Source: Candidatus Krumholzibacteriia bacterium (GTDB taxonomy: Bacteria; Krumholzibacteriota; Krumholzibacteriia; G020349025). From it: 28,440 bases of DNA. Shown one piece after another: positions 24,611-28,440 of this stretch (positions are counted from its first letter, which is position 1; the number at the start of each line of letters is the position of its first letter). The stretch is from contig DASRJW010000110.1 in the NCBI GenBank assembly GCA_035649275.1, forward strand, positions 1 to 28,440, read 5' to 3'. A model generated the notes under the pieces. The model saw only the letters and a list, made by a program, of their open reading frames with translations, was not told the DNA's origin and made no database searches. The position numbers and the translations under genes are program-made.

Positions 24611-25123
24611 TCAGGACTTGCGGGCGGGATTCAGGGCGGCCACGGAAACGGCGTTGACACTCGACGTGGAAGTCGAGGTCAGACGGCGGTGGTAGTCCAT
24701 CTGGCCGAGGTGATAGCCGAGATGCGAGGCCAGGTGGGCGAGGAAGTCGGCGGTGTTCAGTGTGAACCCGCCCACCTTCTCGGGGAAGTCGGCGGCGAGA
24801 CGCTGCGAATCGAGGTGGGGGAGAGTCGACTCGACCACGTCGCGAGCGGCCTGGATTCGCTGCAGGATCTCGGCCTTTGGCAAGTCCCGCTGGCTGAATT
24901 CCGCGGCTCGGTCACGCACGTAGGGGACGCCGCCCAGATGGAAGCCGACGTAGTGCCGCAAGTTCCCGCACAGGTGCAGCGCCAAGGTGCCACCCGAATT
25001 GGCGACGCCCGGGAACGCCTTCCATAGATCCTCGTCTCGCTCATAGGCCTCGACTTCGGTTCGGAGCGTGTCCAACTCGCGCAACAAGATCTGGCCGATG
25101 GAAGCCACGGGGATCGAAGTCAA
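24611..25123 (-). CDS. DinB-fold (DUF1572-like) putative metal-dependent protein
   Basis: The 170-residue protein starts at TTG 25123, chosen because GGGAGG lies five bases upstream on the minus strand; the frame is open much further up but without family similarity. The layout is a four-helix bundle: IGQILLRELDTLRTEVEAY, GGTLALHLCGNLRHYVGFHL, then LQRIQAARDVVESTLPHL and FLAHLASHLGYHLGQMDYHR. The histidines in LALHLCGNLRHY and in HLGYHLGQMDYHRR match the three-His metal site of DinB/YfiT proteins. These are often bacillithiol- or other thiol-dependent transferases, but most are uncharacterised, so no substrate is proposed. A hairpin follows the stop. The PEBP gene lies 113 bases upstream on the same strand. 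Confidence 0.82.
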   Translation of the reverse strand: MTSIPVASIGQILLRELDTLRTEVEAYERDEDLWKAFPGVANSGGTLALHLCGNLRHYVGFHLGGVPYVRDRAAEFSQRDLPKAEILQRIQAARDVVESTLPHLDSQRLAADFPEKVGGFTLNTADFLAHLASHLGYHLGQMDYHRRLTSTSTSSVNAVSVAALNPARKS

Positions 25124-25236
25124 GCTGTCCTCCCTTGGAGACGTACGAGGAGCTCGTTGCGCCCGGGCTCGGAGGTGGTGGGATGGGCGGAGCGGGTCAT
25201 ACGGAGCCTTCCGCGGGCCCACCGCGGCAACCCAGG

Positions 25237-25713
25237 TCAACGCGAATAGGTGCCGATCAATTCGGTCTGTCCGATCACGTGTCCCTCCATGGTGGCGAGC
25301 AACTTTTTCTTGTCCAGACCCGCTTCGAGAGGCAGGACCGCATCGAGAGCGTAGAGCTTGAAATAGTAGTGGTGCGTGCCGTGACCAGGGGGAGGTGCGG
25401 GGCCGCGGTAGCCGACGGTCCGCCAGGAATTGGTCCCTTGCACGGCTCCCGAGGGTTGCGACAGCGTGCGCGTGGTCGGGATGCCTTCGGCCAGTGCCGT
25501 CGTGCTCGCCGGGATCTTGTACACAATCCAATGAACCCACGGTGTAGCGCTGGGTGCGTCCGGGTCGTCGACGATGAGCGCCAACTCGCGACAGCTCGCC
25601 GGCGCTGAGGTCCAGGTCAGTGGCGGTGAGAGATCGACGCCATCGCCGCTGTGCCGCTGCGGGATGCGCCCCTGCGTTTCGAATGCGCTCGAACTCAAGC
25701 TCCAGTTTTGCAT
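25237..25713 (-). CDS. YbhB/YbcL family Raf-kinase-inhibitor-like (PEBP) protein
   Basis: The 158-residue protein from ATG 25713 has GGAGAG six bases upstream on the minus strand. This is the full length of bacterial YbhB/YbcL proteins. Signatures are WSLSSSAFETQGRIPQRHSG, then PPLTWTSAPASCRELALIVD, DPDAPSATPWVHWIVYKIP, GYRGPAPPPGHGTHHYYFKL and a closing helix LLATMEGHVIGQTELIGTY. The DPDAP and GxHxY motifs form the anion-binding pocket of the phosphatidylethanolamine-binding fold. There is no signal peptide, so it is cytoplasmic. The biochemical role of the bacterial family is not established. It lies 118 bases after the beta-lactamase-family gene and 113 before the DinB-type gene, all on one strand, so they may be one operon. 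Confidence 0.9.
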   Translation of the reverse strand: MQNWSLSSSAFETQGRIPQRHSGDGVDLSPPLTWTSAPASCRELALIVDDPDAPSATPWVHWIVYKIPASTTALAEGIPTTRTLSQPSGAVQGTNSWRTVGYRGPAPPPGHGTHHYYFKLYALDAVLPLEAGLDKKKLLATMEGHVIGQTELIGTYSR

Positions 25714-25831
25714 GACCGTCTCTCCGGCTTTCGGGACGAGGGCCGGGCGGCTCGACGCCGGCCCGGCACTCGGCACGGACTGGTTCCGTCGGCACCAGGG
25801 TAGCACCGGCGGGGCCCCGGGGGCGACCCGC

Positions 25832-27358
25832 TCAGCGGTGGAAGACCAGTTCACCGAAGCGAGGATGAAGCAGTCGAATGGATTCCACCGACTTGCCGTC
25901 GGCGGCGAGGAACTGTCCGGAGATGTTCTCGTCCAAGAAATCCGCGACGGTGAAGTGGTCGTTGCCTGCCGCCGAGGGTCCGATGGGGAGCGCCATCTCA
26001 CCCAGCCGGCAGGCGAGTCGCGCTTCCGTCGCCTGCACTTCGAAGGTTCCCCACCAGGGGTTCGAAAACGAGCCCACGTATGCGGAAGGAGACTGGGAGA
26101 GCAGCGGGGCCGAAGACGGCGGGGGAGTCGAGGCCTGCTCTTCCGCCGCGGTTTGTTTCCTCTCTCGCGCCCGCCTCGTGAACCGGTCGTAGACGTCCCA
26201 GGCCGATTTCGTGCCGGTGAGACGTTCCAGGACGTCGACCGCCGCAATGTCGCCGAGCCCGCGGGCAGGGCCGCCGGCATTGAGCAGCACGACGACCCCG
26301 ACGCCGTCGTCGGGGAGGAAGGCGACATACGCCGAAGCTCCGTCGTAGCCTCCCGAGTGCTGACAGAGCCGGTGACCGTTGAACGTCCCGACCGACCAGG
26401 CCAACCCGAAGCCCTCTATGATCCGGATCGAACCATCCGGCTCGTCCAGCTTGGATTGCGTCGCGCGCATCTCGCCTGTCGTCTCTTTGGATAGGATGCG
26501 CTTTCCATCGAGAGTGCCATCCTGGAGTTGCAGGCGCAGCCAGCGCGCCAGCTCATGAGCGGAGCTACCGAGACCTCCGGCGGCGTGCATGGTGCGGTCG
26601 GTCTTGCGTTGCTCCACAGCTCGCCAGGCGCCGTCGACGCGCTCGAGCGGAACCGCCGCATTGGGATCCGCGTACATCTGGCTCGCATATCCGGTCGTGC
26701 GCACCATGCCCGCCGGGGCCAGAATGCTCCGAGCCAGCTCGTCCCGCCAGGACTTGCCGGTGACGGCCTCGATGACGCGCCCCAGGACCGTGAAGTGAAC
26801 GTTCGAGTACTCCACCGTACCCGCCGTTTCGGCTTGGGCGAGCCAGTGGTAATAGCGGTCCTCGGTGATCTCCCCCGTATACGCGTCCAGAAGCACGATC
26901 GGGCCGCTCCGGATCCCGTAACGATGGCAGAGGAGATCGCGGATCGTCACCCTCGCCGCCAAGGAGGAGTCGGCGAGTTGGAAGCGAGGCAGGTACTTGC
27001 GGACTGGATCGTCGAGGGAGAGACGCTTGGAATCAGCCAGGGCGCAGACGGTGGTCGCTGTGAAGGTCTTGGTGATGGAAGCGATGTAGAAGAGCGTTTC
27101 CGGAGTCACCGGGGCGCCCGAGCGTGGATCGCGGCTGCCGAATCCCTGGGCGTAGAGTCGTTCGCCCTGGACGACGGCCACGGCCATTCCCGGGACGTCG
27201 AAGAGGTCCATGATCTGGGTCCAGCGCTCGGGCAAGTCCGCGAGCGACGGTAGTTCCGTGAGAGGTGCGAGCGAATCCGTAGCACCCGCGGGGCTCGAGA
27301 GCCCGAATACGGAAAGCATGAACGCCTGAGCCAGGGGAAACCAAGTCCGGGAAACCAT
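25832..27358 (-). CDS. Secreted class C beta-lactamase-family serine hydrolase
   Basis: The 508-residue protein from ATG 27358 is preceded on the minus strand by AGGAGGG. A signal peptide is visible (WFPLAQAFMLSVFGLSSPAG, cleaved near ATDS). The penicillin-binding-type hydrolase domain has the SxxK motif S94-I-T-K97 (YIASITKTFTATTV), Y185-S-N187 (VEYSNVHFTVLGRVIEAV) and H335-S-G337 (LCQHSGGYDGASAYVAFLP). GMAVAVVQGERLYAQGFG and LLCHRYGIRSGPI are family-typical. After residue about 400, an Arg/Lys-rich and then Pro/Ser-rich linker leads to a small beta-rich C-terminal domain (SPSAYVGSFSNPWWGTFEVQ) like those following many esterase/peptidase members. It may act on cell-wall peptides, esters or D-amino-acid peptides; resistance to beta-lactams is not implied. 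It is first in the minus-strand group with PEBP and DinB genes. Confidence 0.9.
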   Translation of the reverse strand: MVSRTWFPLAQAFMLSVFGLSSPAGATDSLAPLTELPSLADLPERWTQIMDLFDVPGMAVAVVQGERLYAQGFGSRDPRSGAPVTPETLFYIASITKTFTATTVCALADSKRLSLDDPVRKYLPRFQLADSSLAARVTIRDLLCHRYGIRSGPIVLLDAYTGEITEDRYYHWLAQAETAGTVEYSNVHFTVLGRVIEAVTGKSWRDELARSILAPAGMVRTTGYASQMYADPNAAVPLERVDGAWRAVEQRKTDRTMHAAGGLGSSAHELARWLRLQLQDGTLDGKRILSKETTGEMRATQSKLDEPDGSIRIIEGFGLAWSVGTFNGHRLCQHSGGYDGASAYVAFLPDDGVGVVVLLNAGGPARGLGDIAAVDVLERLTGTKSAWDVYDRFTRRARERKQTAAEEQASTPPPSSAPLLSQSPSAYVGSFSNPWWGTFEVQATEARLACRLGEMALPIGPSAAGNDHFTVADFLDENISGQFLAADGKSVESIRLLHPRFGELVFHR

Positions 27359-27545
27359 GGTGCCGCCCTCCTAGGGAACGCAAAGTCGGCGAGGCGGGGG
27401 GACGCAGTAAAGACGCAGCAGCAGGTCCGCTGGTTCGGTGCCTTTGATGCATCGGCGGCGGCAGCCGCAATCTTGGGTGCGGGCCTGGGCGGAGCGGGTC
27501 TGGAAGGCGCTATTTCACAGGTGGTTGGAGAGGGAAGGGCGCAGT

Positions 27546-28440
27546 TTACCTCGCCACCACGAGCTTCTGAGTTCGTTGCTCGGCGCCGGCGCGCAGCTGG
27601 AGGAGATAGATCCCCGCCGGGATCGGGTTCCCGGCGTCGTCGCGGCCGTCCCAAAGGCGCGAGTAGAGCCCGGGTACGAGGGGTTCGTGGGCCACGGTGC
27701 GAACGTGGCGGCCAGCCACGTCGAAGATCTCGAGCGTGACGGTCGAAGCGGCTGCGACTCGGAACTGGATGGTGGCGGCGCCGTTCGTCGGGTTCGGCAC
27801 GCTGCCGCGTAGAAAGGTGCCGCTCATCGAGTCCTCGGTCGGCACATCGGCGACGTTCGCGCAGGCGGCGATGTGCGCAGGCTGGCCGCTACACAAGCCC
27901 GGCTGGTCGATCTCGACCGCCTGCAGTGCCTTGCGCACCTCGTCACAAGTCGTGGCGGTGTACAAATCGGCGCACGCCTGGTTGATGCCGGTATAGACCT
28001 CGTTGAACGTCGCGGTCCGCGTCAAGTACGTCGTCATGGTTCGGAACCAGATCCGAGCGGCCGCTGCGCGACCGACCCCGGTGATCGCACACCCATTGAA
28101 CGTCCCGCCCTCGGACATCAAGTACATGCTCTTGCCCAGGACCGTGGAGTTGTGGTGGATGCCGCCATTGTCCTCCGTGCCACAGTAGTAATTGGAATGA
28201 TGGAATCGATCCGGAAAAGGAGGGAAAGGATAGACATCCGTGAGAGAGGGTGGGTCCATGAGGCTTCTGGGGCTAAGAATCGAGCCCGTCCCGGTCATCC
28301 AGTCAGTGGTCGCCGTCACAGCAAGCTCGAATACTTCTCCGAAGAGGTCGGAAAACGCTTCACTGAGAGCGCCGGTTTCACCCTGATTGACCAGGCCGAT
28401 TCCGCGGCCCGTGCCGTCCCGGAAGGAAAAGTTTGTGACA
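27546..28440 (-). CDS. M4 (thermolysin-like) metallopeptidase, C-terminal part
   Basis: The frame is open from the right edge to the TAA at 27548-27546, giving the last 297 residues. The ATG-like GTG at 28319 is internal, because the frame upstream reads NQGETGALSEAFSDLFGE, which carries the third zinc ligand (Glu of SEAFSD). The HExxH motif lies beyond the window. DNGGIHHNSTVLGKSMYLMS holds the catalytic His of the M4 C-terminal domain, and ITGVGRAAAARIWFRTMTTY with TFNEVYTGINQACADLY completes it. The chain ends in a FlgD-like Ig domain starting VPNPTNGAATIQFRV, with LEIFDVAGRHVRT, the segment WDGRDDAGNPIPAGIYLLQL and final KLVVAR. This is a secreted protease with a probable sorting domain. 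No terminator is obvious after it. Confidence 0.92.
   Translation of the reverse strand, partial: VTNFSFRDGTGRGIGLVNQGETGALSEAFSDLFGEVFELAVTATTDWMTGTGSILSPRSLMDPPSLTDVYPFPPFPDRFHHSNYYCGTEDNGGIHHNSTVLGKSMYLMSEGGTFNGCAITGVGRAAAARIWFRTMTTYLTRTATFNEVYTGINQACADLYTATTCDEVRKALQAVEIDQPGLCSGQPAHIAACANVADVPTEDSMSGTFLRGSVPNPTNGAATIQFRVAAASTVTLEIFDVAGRHVRTVAHEPLVPGLYSRLWDGRDDAGNPIPAGIYLLQLRAGAEQRTQKLVVAR

Noticed and set aside
25124-25795. N-terminal extension of the DinB-type gene to 25795
   Set aside because: The extension overlaps the PEBP gene in a different frame and is low-complexity. TTG 25123 has a strong ribosome site and begins the family-like sequence.
28003-28188. 61-codon plus-strand frame
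   Set aside because: Antisense to the clearly recognisable M4 peptidase domain, with no support of its own.

Overview
The window is GC-rich DNA, clearly above 60% GC by eye. Genes are packed tightly, starts are often GTG or TTG, and long spurious antisense ORFs are common, as expected at this GC. No rRNA, tRNA, CRISPR array, integrase or transposase was seen. Two secreted peptidases end in FlgD/Por-type C-terminal domains (an N-terminal PNP motif and a C-terminal 'PxGIY' turn). There are also an LptE-like lipoprotein, an HtrA protease and a sigma-54 response regulator. Together these suggest a diderm bacterium of the high-GC FCB-type candidate phyla (for example Eisenbacteria or Krumholzibacteria), or possibly a deltaproteobacterial lineage. 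That placement is inference; no marker gene fixes it.

Layout. (1) 1-5456 (+): the end of a CoA-binding protein, then an alpha-glucan block of a DUF4912 protein, a GH57 branching enzyme and a second GH57/DUF3536 protein. (2) 5447-7675 (-): a YgfK-type iron-sulfur oxidoreductase that lacks the usual NAD(P)H/FAD module. It meets the GH57 gene tail to tail inside a perfect palindrome. (3) 7829-11381 (+): an apparently exported protein-isoaspartate methyltransferase, a secreted M28 zinc peptidase and two small membrane proteins, all overlapping or nearly so. (4) 11452-20994 (+): a GAF-GGDEF diguanylate cyclase, a sugar-nucleotide epimerase, a flippase-like membrane protein, a histidine kinase with a cysteine-rich GAF region, its sigma-54-activating response regulator, LptE, HolA (DNA polymerase III delta) and a patatin. 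(5) 20991-22283 (-): a membrane-anchored HtrA protease, divergent from a heparinase II/III-like gene (22451-24157, +). (6) 24158-24610: a non-coding stretch with a 59-bp tandem repeat and several inverted repeats. (7) 24611-27358 (-): an apparent operon of a secreted beta-lactamase-family hydrolase, a YbhB/PEBP protein and a DinB-fold protein. (8) 27546-28440 (-): the C-terminal part of an M4 (thermolysin-like) peptidase that runs off the window.

Main point of interest. In region 4, four sequences with the exact GG-N10-GC geometry of sigma-54 promoters lie upstream of the cyclase, the epimerase, the kinase-regulator pair and lptE. The only sigma-54 activator visible in the window sits among them. 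The simplest reading is a local, self-controlled regulon joining c-di-GMP signalling, surface polysaccharide and outer-membrane LPS assembly to a kinase whose sensor region may bind a metal or an iron-sulfur cluster. This is a hypothesis from sequence reading. A genome-wide promoter scan and transcription start mapping would test it.
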